Below, piece after piece: positions 24,662 through 36,270 of a stretch of 64,000 nt of DNA. The notes beneath the pieces were generated by a model that saw nothing but the letters and a program-made list of their open reading frames with translations, was not told the DNA's origin and made no database searches. Each line of letters opens with the position of its first letter. Position 1 is the stretch's first letter. Source of the stretch: Selaginella moellendorffii (Eukaryota > Streptophyta > Lycopodiopsida > Selaginellales > Selaginellaceae); assembly GCF_000143415.4 (NCBI RefSeq), contig NW_003314270.1, positions 2,076,290-2,140,289 of the forward strand, read 5' to 3'. The translations under genes were made by a program, and so were the position numbers.

Positions 24662-26113
24662 ATGGATGCGATTACTAAGGTGAATTCTGAATCTCTTCAA
24701 GATTGCAATCAACCAAGCAGCAGTAAAGTTGTTCAATATGCCTTCCATGTCGTTCGGCCTAAGAAAGTTCCACCACCTTCACCTCATTTTCTCTCAAGCA
24801 TTGATCTTTGCTACAGCAAGCCAGAATTCTCCACACTTGTGCTCTTCTTCAAGGATTGCTTCTCGCCTTCCACAGGAGCTAAGAGTCTTGTAGACAGCCT
24901 CAGGTCTTCACTTTCCAAGGTGCTAGTATTTTATCCTGTTCTCGCTGGAAGGCTCAGGGTAAACGAGAGTGGAAGGATCGAGGTAAACATGAACGGTCAA
25001 GGTGTCCACTTTGTGGAGTCAAAGGTGGACTCGAGCTTCCAAGATTGGCAAGACATACGCCAGTGTCCACTAGACATAGATTTATCACTCGACACCGGAG
25101 TTGTCAACCCCAGCGATGTTCCTCTTATCAAGTTCCACTTGACGCAATTTCACTGTGGGAGCATTGCCATAGCAGTCCATTTTTTGCACATCGTTTTGGA
25201 CGGCTCCAGCCTCTACAACTTCCTCAACGCATGGGCTAAAGTTCACCGTGGCAGCACTTTATTTTGTGAGAGCTTTGGAAGAGAACGGGCGCTCTTGGCT
25301 CGGGATCCTCCAAAGGTGGACGCACCGGTGCCTTTCATCATTGACGCTGCTGCACGCGACAAGCAAATTGATCCAAGCAACATCACGCCTTGCAATCTGG
25401 TGACACTTCGAATGGAGCAAGCTGCTATAGACGCTTGCAAGCGAGAAGCTCAAACCGGCGCCTTTGCATACAACGGTGGAAAAGCTACGGGCTTTGAGGC
25501 CGTGTTGTCCCTGCTGTGGTCGTCCATACTACGTGCACAGGGAGTCCCTCAACACCTTGACACGGCTATCTTGTTCTCTATCAACCTGCGGGGCCAGAAG
25601 CTAGCAGTCGTCCCCCAAAATTATTTCGGCAATGCCGTTGCCAATTGTCAGGTTCATGCGTCTCGAGCTGGCGACATAGTTGCTTCGGACTTATCGTATG
25701 CTGCGCATCTCATACACAAAGCAAAGATCTCCTGCAATAGAGCGTCGGTGCAGAGCATGCTGGACTGGCTGGAGCTGAATTCTGCTCATCTTCACAAGGA
25801 ACTTCACTGGAGGCGGGGAATCATGTCCACGACCATGACCAATTTCCACATGTATGGTCTCGATTTTGGGTGGCGAGGAGGAGCACTTTCCCAACTTTGC
25901 TTTCTGCCCAGCAAAGTTCCACCACACATGCCATTTGTTGCAATGCTGCCCTCGCCAAGACCCAAGTCAATAGAGATTGTCATTGGGCTGCATCACCAGG
26001 ACAGAGAAGTGTTGCTACAAGACCATCTCTTCACACGCTATTTCTCAGCGTCAGAGATTAAGCTGTGGACTGGAGATCGCATACGTAGAGCATTAAGGAG
26101 AGTCCCAAAGTAG
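24662..26113 (+). CDS. BAHD acyltransferase (HCT/shikimate-type relative)
   Basis: Single exon, 483 residues, the usual length for the family. The catalytic HXXXD motif is HIVLD (His176, Asp180), in 'AVHFLHIVLDGSSLYNFLNA'. The structural DFGWG motif appears as DFGWR (residues 401-405). The N-terminal 'LSSIDLCYSKPEFSTLVLFF' and 'SLSKVLVFYPVLAGRLRV' are standard BAHD blocks. These enzymes move an acyl group from acyl-CoA to an alcohol or amine in the cytosol, in phenolic, alkaloid or cutin-related metabolism. The acyl donor and acceptor cannot be told from sequence by eye. The final Gly of DFGWG is Arg here, a variation seen in some members. Confidence 0.92.
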   Translation: MDAITKVNSESLQDCNQPSSSKVVQYAFHVVRPKKVPPPSPHFLSSIDLCYSKPEFSTLVLFFKDCFSPSTGAKSLVDSLRSSLSKVLVFYPVLAGRLRVNESGRIEVNMNGQGVHFVESKVDSSFQDWQDIRQCPLDIDLSLDTGVVNPSDVPLIKFHLTQFHCGSIAIAVHFLHIVLDGSSLYNFLNAWAKVHRGSTLFCESFGRERALLARDPPKVDAPVPFIIDAAARDKQIDPSNITPCNLVTLRMEQAAIDACKREAQTGAFAYNGGKATGFEAVLSLLWSSILRAQGVPQHLDTAILFSINLRGQKLAVVPQNYFGNAVANCQVHASRAGDIVASDLSYAAHLIHKAKISCNRASVQSMLDWLELNSAHLHKELHWRRGIMSTTMTNFHMYGLDFGWRGGALSQLCFLPSKVPPHMPFVAMLPSPRPKSIEIVIGLHHQDREVLLQDHLFTRYFSASEIKLWTGDRIRRALRRVPK

Positions 26114-28390
26114 TTCTTGCCTTTCACACAATATGATATTGCATTGTAATTTGTTAGCTTAAATAGTGTGACAAATTATTTTGTATTGTTTGTTTATAAC
26201 TTTAACACCCATTCAAAATGCAATAATGTAGTCGTGTTCATGACAACGGACCGTGTTGGAACACGGCTCGTTGAGAGGCTGCCTGGCGATGGCTACAGGT
26301 TTCACACCATGACACCGTCTCCAAGCACCACCAACCATGTACCTCGACGTGACCATGCAACTGGAAATCGGAACACCTTCACTTATACTCTGGAAGGCTG
26401 GCCAGCTTTTGGAAGCAAAGGCCAGCTCACCGGATTCACTTTGGCTCGATCCTGATACTCTGATGGAACAAAGAAAACACAAACTTCAACTTGCAGGAGA
26501 GATTGATCCAAAGCTGGAGACCATGCTGTACACCTCTTGTGCACAAAGCCAGTCCTCCATTAATAGCAAACGAAAAAAAAAGAGCAAACAAGAAAAAAGA
26601 TTGAGTGAACCTGTACCTCAGTGCAAAGGTGCACATTTATTTTAATCTTACTAATTTTTATTTTCTTTAGAAAACCTAGATATAATTTACATTAGATAAA
26701 AATAATATTGTGTGAAACGAAAACAAGTGTAAAGAATATACCTGGAATATCCAAGTATATTCTAAGATATTCCTCATTGTTAAATTTTTCTATGTAAGAT
26801 TTAAAAATCTCCAATCATTTGCATTGTAGTAACAAATTCCAATAAAGCTTTAACCACTGCCCAGACATGAGAAGAAGAACAAGAACATAAGAGTGTTGAC
26901 CAAAATCATTCTATACCTGCTTGAGATATGTTCTGTCAGCACCAGTGATACACCCATGGCCATTTATGGCAAAAAGATATTGTTAGCAATGAAAGCTAGC
27001 CAAAGCAAACACTTAACCATAATAAAATTTGATGTTGAAATTTTAACTCATTTATCGGGTTACTTTCAAAAGCTTATTCTAACTAAAAATTATAGCTAAA
27101 AGTTGATTTACATATTTATGAATATATTTTGTAAATAATACATCCAAGTAAATTTTTACTGAAATTATTATCTATATCCTTACTGCTACTGCTAACTTAA
27201 TTTTTTACTAAATTTTATATCTTATTTTCTAACAAAAAAATAGGAAGTTATTAATATTAATTATATCTTATTTTTCAAATATGTTATTACTGATAATAAT
27301 AACTAAATTTAGTACTAAAAATTTATCTAAATATAGATTTACTATTTTAAATCTATTGTAGTTTTTTGCAAAAAAAATTACTTTATAAAGCAATTACACA
27401 TTACAGTGGTACATATAAGTGATAAAAAAAAAGAAGCTGAAATTACCCCAAAATACTTAAAACAATTTGATTAGTTTTGTGATGTTTATATTTTTCTCAG
27501 AATAAAAAGTTTTAATTTTTATCCCAAAACATTAATTGATTTTAATAAATGAAATTCTGAAAATTTTGATCATAGGAGAAGGATGACCATTTATTTCATG
27601 AATGGATCTTTAGTTTTTATTTGCCCTTTTTTTCCTACACAAAAACCATGAATAACTATTTAAAACATATCCATTTATTATTTTTTATAGAAATTTATTG
27701 CAACTCTATCCTTCTAGGCTCAATTCTTATAGGTGACTATAGCTTAATCCTTATATGTGTTGTTTATAATATTGTTTTTACTATCATTATTAGAACAAAT
27801 GTAAAACCATATTAGCATCCACACTAAAATATGATCCATGAAACGCCTCTTTCATTACTTCAAAAAATCATGTTTTGAAGCTTTTGTTTTTTTAGAAGCT
27901 CTTTAAATTTCATAAATTTACTCTCAATATTTGTGGGATCTATTAAAAATAAAAGTTTAGCTTCACATTATAAAAAAATAAAATTTTACTTGAATTTGAG
28001 ATGCTTCTTCCTTTCTTCCCCATTGCAAAAAAAGCAAGTCGTTTTGTTTATATTTAAAGAAAAGTTAAAATCTTGGTAAAATTAATTAGCTATTCAAACA
28101 TTTTGAATTATATATAAACAATTAAAAATAATGATTCAAAAGATGATTTATAAGGGTTTTAATATAAAGGAAAAGTGCCATGAATTAGAGTGCACCCCTT
28201 TTTTCTAATTAGTTAAATTTTAAGATAGTTAGATTAAGCATCCTTAAGTTTGCTAACAACAAGACAGAAGCAAGTGGTCTAAATTGAAATTAATCCAACA
28301 ACTACCAAAATCCCACTATTGTAATATTAATATATAATATTGTAGCTATACACTTGGACTTCACATTATTTCTTCCTCTTGGAGTGATGG
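26114..28390. other. AT-rich intergenic region, no gene seen
   Basis: This holds the 3' flank of the BAHD gene and a long AT-rich stretch with many stop codons in all frames. A short segment at 26690-26780 (words such as GGAATATCCAAGTATATTC) resembles sequence in the inverted copies at 52500-52630 and 56930-57000. I see no further structure. Confidence 0.4.
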
Positions 28391-29160
28391 AAGACAATTA
28401 GAGTTCTCTCGTGGATGAACTAGGATTTAGAGGAACATAAAAAGGAGGTATTGGTGGATTTGTTGATAATGTCAATTGTTCCTAATCTCTTTGTACAAAG
28501 CATTTCAACACATGTATAATTTTGGAGGATTTGCCTATTAGATATCATATTAAACCTTATAATCTTGTGGTCTAATTTGCCGCAACACCTAGTACAGTCC
28601 CTTCCACTTAACAAGGAGCCCCTTAGACAAACCATGTACCATAAGATTGGGAAAACAAATTAACATGAAGTCATCCATTTTATATTTTGCATATAAATGA
28701 TGATAGGAGTTGTAGTGCCATTGTTATCCCACTTATATGTAGCCTAAGTGTTCAGTAGACTCTACTCAAATAAATGGAAGAATGTTCATCAAATATTAAT
28801 CCCAAAACCTATCATTGGCAACTTGTGGCAATCGTGAAGGTAAACTCAACTTTATTGGTAATATCAAATTATAACTATATTATGGTCAAGCACTAATAGA
28901 ACTTTACATTTTTATGACATATGTATATCGAAAAGACAGCAATAACCATTCCAATCTGAATATTGAAAGTTTACATACTTCACAATCATCTTTATAAAGG
29001 TTCAAATGAGCTATTCCACCACACTATCTGTATATGGATGATAAACACTTATGAAAGTGTGGCAAATCCCCAATTGAGGCATCAAAACATGAAATGCCTC
29101 ACCCATAAATGTGGAACTATTATCTGAAATAATTTATTCCGAACAGAAATACTGAAACAC
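28391..29160 (-). pseudogene. Decayed Ty3/gypsy retrotransposon fragment (integrase region)
   Basis: Read on the minus strand from about 29140, a frame with several stops gives ISDNSSTFMGEAFHVL, then GICHTFISVYHPYTDSVVE, then TFIKMIVKYV. This is the conserved integrase core of Ty3/gypsy elements, normally of the form ISDNGxxF...FSxxYHPQTDGxxER. Stop codons replace key positions, so it is dead. Sequence downstream to about 28391 is alignable with the opposite-strand copy at 50030-50800. Confidence 0.7.
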
Positions 29161-29339
29161 CACTCGATTGAGGACTATAGCGCATGTGATCATAGAATGA
29201 GATTTGGATATACTGTTACCGTGGATCTTTAGAACCTTAGGGGATAAATGGGGATAAAATAATTAATAAGGGCTTTCTCATCAAGCAATTGCCCTTTTTT
29301 TAGTTGGCTTAAGGGGAGAGAGATAAGGTGCACTATAGT

Positions 29340-29351
29340 TGGTATCAGAGC
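29340..29351 (+). other. Primer-binding site (tRNA-iMet)
   Basis: TGGTATCAGAGC is the complement of the 3' end of initiator tRNA-Met, preceded by T. It lies just inside the left terminal repeat of the miniature element. Confidence 0.8.
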
Positions 29352-29417
29352 CAATAGCACGGGTTCAATTCCCATTGATTAGTGGCTACTTAAAAATATA
29401 ATATACCCCTAAACAAG

Positions 29418-29551
29418 GTATATTCCTAGGTATGAAGGTATTCACCGTGGGACTGTAGTACGGGTGGATGACATTAACATCCCTTCAGTATATTCCTAGG
29501 TATGAAGGTATTCACCGTGGGACTGCAGTACGGGTGGATGACATTAACATC
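29418..29551. repeat. Two tandem copies of a ~64-bp unit inside the miniature element
   Basis: Copies at 29418-29481 and 29488-29551 are offset by 70 bp and differ at essentially one position (GACTGTAGTA versus GACTGCAGTA). They are far more alike than the element's two terminal repeats, so the duplication is younger than the insertion or has been homogenised. Confidence 0.85.
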
Positions 29552-29671
29552 TCTGAAGGGGGGTGAGTGTAGCACATGTGATCATGGGATGAGATTTGGA
29601 TATACTGTCACTGTGAATTTTTGAAACCTTGAGGGATAAATAGGGATAAATTAAGAGATAAAGTGTGTTAC

Positions 29672-32600
29672 AAGGAAGAAGATAATTAACTATCCTAAAT
29701 GATAATCAATCATCACTAATGATCACCAATGCAAACACTAGCATAAATATTGAAACTAAAGAGCATAAATATCTTTTTTCACAACTATTAACAATTGGAA
29801 TAATGAGCATGAGAATTTAATGATGTAAAAGCTTGAAGAAGCCTATAGATAAATCTCATATAATAGTGATGATGAGTCTCAAATGAACTAATATCAATGC
29901 TAAAGAAGTAATCATTGGTACAACCCGCAATATCCTTTTCAACATATTTAGAAGTTCAACTTTATAATGCTAAAGCTAATGAAAAGCATGTTTGCATCAA
30001 TCCAAAAGCTAAGTATAATGAAGATATACTCAATAAATAATCATTAAACGGTCCTCATGAATCCATTTTCTATAACAAAATGTAACCCACTTCATAATAA
30101 ATACAAAAAAAATCATTAATGATGATATAATCTAAAATCAATCCAATAAAGAATCAATCACTCTAATATTAATCACTAACTCTTCCTTTTACAAGGGTAA
30201 TATAGTTTATGACAAAATCACTTTTCAAGGAAAAACTAAAGATAAACCCCATATAGAACAAAATTAACTTAATTTGCCACTTAATTATTTAAATACTAAC
30301 ATAATTACTAACTAACAAATACATAAATGCCAAAAATATGAAGTTACAACAAAATCATCAACACTATCTATATTGATACAATCAAACTCAACATCAATCT
30401 TATATAGAGACATCTCATTTCACTTGAATCTTAACATCAATAATGTCAATGATATGGCATCACTTTAATGCCATGAACATTAAAATAAAGCTAGAATAAA
30501 GCAAAAATGAATCACCACTCAAAACTCTTTTTAGCAACCAAATTAACTAAGATAAAAAATACTATACTTTATATCTGAGATTAACCCTGCAATAGTACTT
30601 AGCATTAAATAATACATCATCAAGGAGTGATTCACCACATCTAAGACTCAATGAAGTCCAATACTATAAACTAAATCCAACCAAATGATACAGATAGAGG
30701 TAAAATCAACATACTAACATGAAAAAACCATAAAAGTTTAATAACAGAATCTTTTGCAACACCATTTGCTAAAAGAAGCTACCAATGCTAAATCATTATC
30801 GAGTGAAGAAAGTGTCATTAGTCCTCAACGAAGTCTACAATAACCACTAGTTATAAAACAAGTAATAATCATTTTTCAGCTCACTTCACAAGAGCCAAAC
30901 AGTAACCTTATGTTATCGAGTTATATATTTGTCCAAGAAGAAGGTAACACTCTAAGTACAACATAAAGAATCATGGATAGACATGAATTAAATGACCATT
31001 CAAATTTAATCAAACTACAATAAGCTCTCCAACACATATAACTAATAGTTCTAACCATACTTTGAAGAGGCTAAATATGCACGATCAACACTCAATTGAA
31101 ACTAAAGTGAAGACCATAAAATAAACTCATTTAGGTATACAACCTCCTAATAGACAAAGTTATAATACAAGTATTAACACCTTAATTACAAACAACTAAA
31201 TTAGATATCACCATCCTCAACAAAAGCACAAGAGTACCAAAATTAAGTCAAGATTAGTGTAAGTTTACTACTCTCATAGAGTTTATGAAATGCAAAGTGC
31301 AACCTACTACTAAACTTGATGTTACAAAAAAAAGGCACAAGAGTTATATTTTTAGAAAAATGCAACAACCACTTTTCTACACCATCTTTAGACTCTATTC
31401 AACTCAATTGCCTTAGCCCTAAAAGTAAACATCCCTTTCGGGCCGTATCATACAAACTACTTAGTAGGGTTTAAGCCAACTGAAGTAAACTTCAACCTTT
31501 TCACTAATTTGTGCTAGCTTATAAAAATAAGATGGTTTTTGAACAAAATAATCAATAAATCAACCATTAAAAAAACCTATGAAAATTTGTGAAAATTTTC
31601 CATCCTAAAGCTAAAAATGACTTTCAATTTAGAAATGTAAACTTTCAAGACTCAACCAACTTCCTCCTACTTACAACTTCATATAAATTCACCTTAACAT
31701 AAATTTTTATGAACCAACATTATGCTTAAGTATCAAATATCATTCTTATATATTCAACATCAAACATTGACATCCACAAAATGCAAATGAATGCCCAAGA
31801 TTTGATCATGAAGACCGTATTTATGAATATATATATTGCACTAGCATTCTTCTTTAATCACTTTGAAAATCTAGTATGAAGTTAAAATACTAACAAGAAA
31901 AATGACATAGCTCTAAAGAATATTCCTCATCACTTAACATAGTAATACCACCTCCACTAGCACAAGAACATAAAGCTAATGCCTCAACTACACACCACCA
32001 TTCAACAATTTAATCCAAGTGCTAATAAATTCACCAACAAGTTATAACAAATGAATGGTACAACTTTTTCATACATTAATAAATAAATTCTCATATCACT
32101 AGTTTAATATAATGGATCAATTTTAGAGAATCCAGTCAAAGCCACTACAATGCTACTACGTGCAAGTAGATTAGCATTACCATCAACCACTTTGGGGTTG
32201 ATCATCATTTGACCAAACAACTTTGTAAACACATCAGTCATGATCACTATGATATGAAATAAAAAATCACAATGATTTGATCATCAATTGAACAATATCA
32301 CGGGTTAACCCACATTATTACTTTAAAGGTTTACATGAGTATCAAGTGTTAACTAGATTTGACAAAATGCATTATAAATGCCACACCCTATCGATAAAGA
32401 TTTACAATATCTAACACCATCAACTTTGTTCACAATATAAATAAGCTTATGCACTTTCTTTTTGACCAAGCTTAAAACTAATTCAATACCAAACTACTCA
32501 AGGAGGAATAATAAAGTTCGCCGAAAACAAATTAAGCATTGCAACCCAACCCTTCCAATAACAAGTCTAAGCAAATGGTTTAGTGTTTCACTATTATCTA

Positions 32601-33426
32601 TCACTTGTAAAATTATCATAACCAATATACATCGAAGTAGGGACTTTAATTGCATGATATGAACATAAATAATGAGTCACATTTCATTGCCAAATCATCC
32701 CTCGAAAAAGATAAGATTATTTTTGTAAATGATCCCTTATCAATCTCAACTTGATTAAACCTCAAACTTATATTCACATTGCCTTTAGTCTAATCTAAGA
32801 AAAGTGTATAAGAGAGCATAACAACAATTACCTAAACCAATAGACTAATCCTTACAATCTTAGTTGATTAATTCATATTCATGCTTAGGAAAGATCCATT
32901 AGTGCCATACTAAATAGCTATAGACCAACCTATTTGCCACTTATAGCAAACTCAAGGGAGGTTTACTTTTACCCATAGTAACATAGAATTATTTATGGTA
33001 ATAATTGTTAAACAAATATTAATTTTGCCAACTCAATCTGTAACTTTAAGTTGCTAATGTGCCTCACTCATAAACCCAAGTACAAACTTGTGCAAATGGT
33101 GCACCTCAAATCTATCTTATGAGCTCAAGCGAAAGCTCATACAATCTAGTATAAAAAGGTAACCAAAATCCATACTTAAGGAACACATGCAAAGCCATAT
33201 TAACTAAATATATACCCACTTAAATCATCATTTTCATCTCTACATATGTAATAAAATTAGTTACTTAATCTTATTGGATAGTACTCGTTGAGAGTCATTT
33301 TTTGATGTGGTTTTCACCCTTTACCCACCATAGAATAACTGTGAAGCAAAACTTTAACTATTGGACATGTGGGCCAAGGGTAAGAGTGAAAGTGTCATGA
33401 ATATGACTTCAGGTAATTGAAAGATA
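29672..33426. repeat. AT-rich decayed repeat region with scattered small hairpins
   Basis: No reading frame is supported. The plus strand is rich in A and C and poor in G, as after long-term cytosine decay. Several short perfect inverted repeats are visible: ATGGCAT...ATGCCAT (30454-30474), ATCAACC...GGTTGAT (32182-32202), AAATCA...TGATTT (32264-32278), GCATT...AATGC (32369-32381) and GGGTTAACCC near 32300. This resembles, in weaker form, the hairpin-dense internal regions of the LTR array downstream. I take it to be an old, degraded relative, but I could not align the two. Confidence 0.45.
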
Positions 33427-35120
33427 CTTGTCAGCCTATAGTGCATGTGGTTTTCACCCTTTATCCTATGGTGATTTATCATAGGATAACACTACGAAGT
33501 GGAACTTAAACTCTCCATATGCCACGTGTTATATGCCACATGTTACATGCCACGTGTCCATAGGATAGTGGTGTGGAACTTGAGGTTCAAGGCCTTGGGC
33601 CACTGAACGAAGGAATGGTGCCAAACCCCCAAGCATGGAGCCAAGGAATGATGGAACCGGACCACAGAGCAACTCTTGAGCATATAGCCCAAGGAGCGAA
33701 GGGACAGGAGTCCGGAGTGACTTGGAACAGTCCTAAAGCAACCAACATCCTAATGCCAAGACTAACATGCAAAATGGAGCCAAATAGAGTCTAGCGCTAT
33801 TTTAGCATACCGGTGGCCTAACGTGAGGGCATAGGTACTCCACCAGCTAGCATGGTGTGGAATTTGGGCTTAGACCCAAGCTGGACACAGAACAAGGACA
33901 AGCACGCAAGCGGGAGTTAGACTATGCCTCAAATTGGTCAACCATGCCCAATTTACCCACTATCTCTATTATACATTTGGAGCCCCCCATAGCCCCCCTA
34001 AACCCTAAACTCTCCATGTGCCATGTGTCATATGCCACATGTTACATGCCACGTGTCCATAGGATAGTGGTGTGGAACCTGAGGTTCAAGGCCTTAGGCC
34101 ACTGAATGAAGGAATGGTGCCAAACCCCCAAGCATGGAGCCAAGGAATGATGGAACCGGACCACAGAGCAACTCTTGAGCATACAGCCCAAGGAGCGAAG
34201 GGACAAGAGCCTAGAGCGACTTGGAACAGTCCTAGAACAACCAGCATCCTAATGCCAAGACTAACACGCAAAACGGAGCCAAATTGAGTTTGGCGCTATT
34301 TTAGCATACCGGTGGCCTAACGTGAGGGCATAGGTACTCCACCAGCTAGCAGGGTGTGGAACTTGGGCTTAGACCCAAGCCGGACACAGAACAAGGATAG
34401 GCACGCAAGCAAGAGTTAGGCTATGCCTCAAATTGGTCAGCCATACCCAACCTACCCACTATCTTTATTATACATTTGGAACCCCCCATAGCCCCCCTCC
34501 CCCCCCCCCCCCCCCCGAGAAACACATGCTTTGGGCTTTCACCCCAAGCCTCCCTTAGTACTAGGAGTTAGTCTCTGGGACAAGCTCAAAACTTAGTAAA
34601 TATGGAATGGTGCTAGAATGTGAATTTGGACATGGGACGAACACCACTGTGTTCAAGACAATCTCTACATTCCGTAAATATGCTAAATGAGCAAATCTAG
34701 ACACTTTCCATAAATAGCATTTAGGGCCAAAATGAGACTAACATAAAGGGCATGATAGCAAGGGTGTTTGGTAGACACAGTAAGCTATCATCTAGCGATA
34801 TTGAGGGACTAATCTCAATATGCAAAGGTTCTTGTCACTAGCAAGTGCAAGACAAAACAAAGCGGGAACTCCCTACCGGGCTAAGTATGCTTAGGTAATA
34901 ACACGTAGGAATTCCGTCCTTATACTCGTCCGGTTTAAGTACACTCAAAATGCCTAGTTAACTCCACTAGCACAAGAGGTACTAATAAAGGGTCTAGCAA
35001 TACCGACTTCTTGCCATCGTGGCAGTAAGGAAAGAGTGTCCGTAAGGACTGGCTGACAAGTAACTTTTGATACCTAAAGTCACATTTGCGACATAGCCAA
35101 TCTTTATAGACACTCTTTTC
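33427..35120 (+). repeat. Copy of an AT-rich repeat family (starting TATAGTGCATGTGG)
   Basis: Related sequence occurs in the opposite orientation ending near 50027 (TGTAGCACATGTGG when reversed) and near 52177. Shared internal words include CTTGGGCTTAGACCCAAG, GGTGGCCTAACGTGAGG and TTAGTAAATATGGAAT. The start motif TGTAGCACATGTGG resembles an LTR tip, but I found no clear second LTR, PBS or coding region. Hairpins are present, for example TATCCTATG...CATAGGATA near 33460. Confidence 0.5.
33511..34516. repeat. Tandem direct duplication of about 499 bp
   Basis: Sequence from 33511 is repeated from 34010 with few differences. Examples are ATGCCACGTGTCCATAGGAT, AACGAAGGAATGGTGCCAAA versus AATGAAGGAATGGTGCCAAA, and TACCGGTGGCCTAACGTGAG in both. 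The second copy ends in a run of 18 C (34499-34516). The junction contains two plant-telomere-like words (CCCTAAACCCTAAAC), too few to be meaningful. Confidence 0.85.
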
Positions 35121-35170
35121 TTACTACCATGATGGCAAAAGATTGGTATTGTTGATTCCCTTTAGTAGCC
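34990..35170. repeat. Imperfect inverted repeat (foldback) centred near 35080
   Basis: The left arm (34990-35050) contains AGCAATACCGACTTCTTGCCA, followed by CGTGGCAGTAAGGAAAGAGTGTC. The right arm (35107-35165) contains GACACTCTTTTCTTACTACC, then ATGGCAAAAGATTGGTATTG. The arms are reverse complements with several mismatches. This is the junction where the plus-oriented repeat copy meets a minus-oriented one. Confidence 0.65.
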
Positions 35171-35862
35171 CATTTTGTCCAAGTGTTAGTTTACTAGGTT
35201 TAGCATTTATACTTAGCCAAATGAACATAAGGTAGGAACTCTTATGTGTTTCTAGTAAGGGGGTTCCAAATGTATAGTAGAGATAGTGATTGGAATGTAT
35301 GTCCAACCATTTGAAATATTAATTTACCTCCCACTAAGTTGTGTTGCTCCTTGTTTTGCGTCTGACTTGGGTCTAAGCCCAAGCTCCACACTACTCTAGT
35401 TGGTAGGGTATCCTTCTCCTCGCGTTAAGCCACTGGTATGCCAAAATTGTGCCAAACACCATTTGACACCATTTTACATGTAGGTACTAAATACAAGGAG
35501 TTAGTGCTTGTGGGATTGTATTGGACCCTTGTTTTGTAGTGCAATGAGCTTGGAGTTCAGCTCCAAATTCATGTGCAATACAGAAAGGTGTAAAGGAACT
35601 AAAGTATAGAATGACTTATGAGTGAAGGGACAAGTGCATGAAATGACATTAAAATAGTCCTAGAGCTTCTGGCATCCCAATGCCAAGACTAACACACAAA
35701 ACAGAGCTAAATGGAGTTTGGCTTTATTTCAATATATTAATGGCCTAACATGAGGATATAAGTACTCCACTAGCTAGTATGGTATGGAGATTAAGACCTA
35801 AACTGGATGTAAAACAAAGACAGGCACACAAGTGGGAGCTAGACAATAGAGGGAAACTATAA
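35121..35862. repeat. Mosaic of the same repeat family left of the LTR array
   Basis: 35341-35470 matches the reversed sense of 34330-34400 (GACTTGGGTCTAAGCCCAAG). 35580-35862 matches the forward sense of 33640-33930 (GGCCTAACATGAGG, CACAAGTGGGAGCTAGAC). The LTR array is inserted into this older mosaic, which continues at 49156. Confidence 0.5.
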
Positions 35863-35867
35863 CTCTG

Positions 35868-36235
35868 TGTGAGACACAAAATCCCTAGGCCCCAAAGTGG
35901 AGCCAGAAGGGCGCCACATGGTAGTGGCCGAAGCGAGAGCCAAACGAGCGTAACACGTTTGGACCAAAAGCTCCGACTTGAAAAGTCAAGAGCGGGAGTG
36001 GACTCCCAACGAAGTGCTCGAGGAACGAGCACGAAGCGAGCAAAAGGCGAGGCTCCAAAAAGGGACCCAAAAGGACCAACACATGACACGTGGGAGTGTC
36101 CGAGATGGAGTCCGAAGTGGAGTCCGAGATGGACCCGAGTTGGAGTCCGAAGTGGAGTCCGAGATGGGCCCGAGATAGACCCGAAATGGAGTCCGAGATG
36201 GAGTCCGAGATGGAGTCCGAGATGGAGTCCGAAGT

Positions 36236-36270
<35 letters not shown>

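Larger units (their letters stand above)
29176..29671 (+). mobile_element. Miniature LTR element (TRIM-like), about 0.5 kb
   Basis: Two related terminal segments start TATAGCGCATGTGATCAT (29176) and TGTAGCACATGTGATCAT (29568). After the first comes TGGTATCAGAGC at 29340-29351, the exact primer-binding site for initiator tRNA-Met used by plant LTR elements. Just before the second is a purine tract, GAAGGGGGGTGAG, at 29555-29567. The interior is only about 230 bp and has no reading frame. The terminal copies differ at roughly one base in five, so the insertion is old; the 5' copy also carries extra sequence before the PBS. Confidence 0.7.

Noticed and set aside
33990-34012. Plant telomere-like CCCTAAACCCTAAA
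   Set aside because: Only two units at a repeat junction; too short to call an interstitial telomere.
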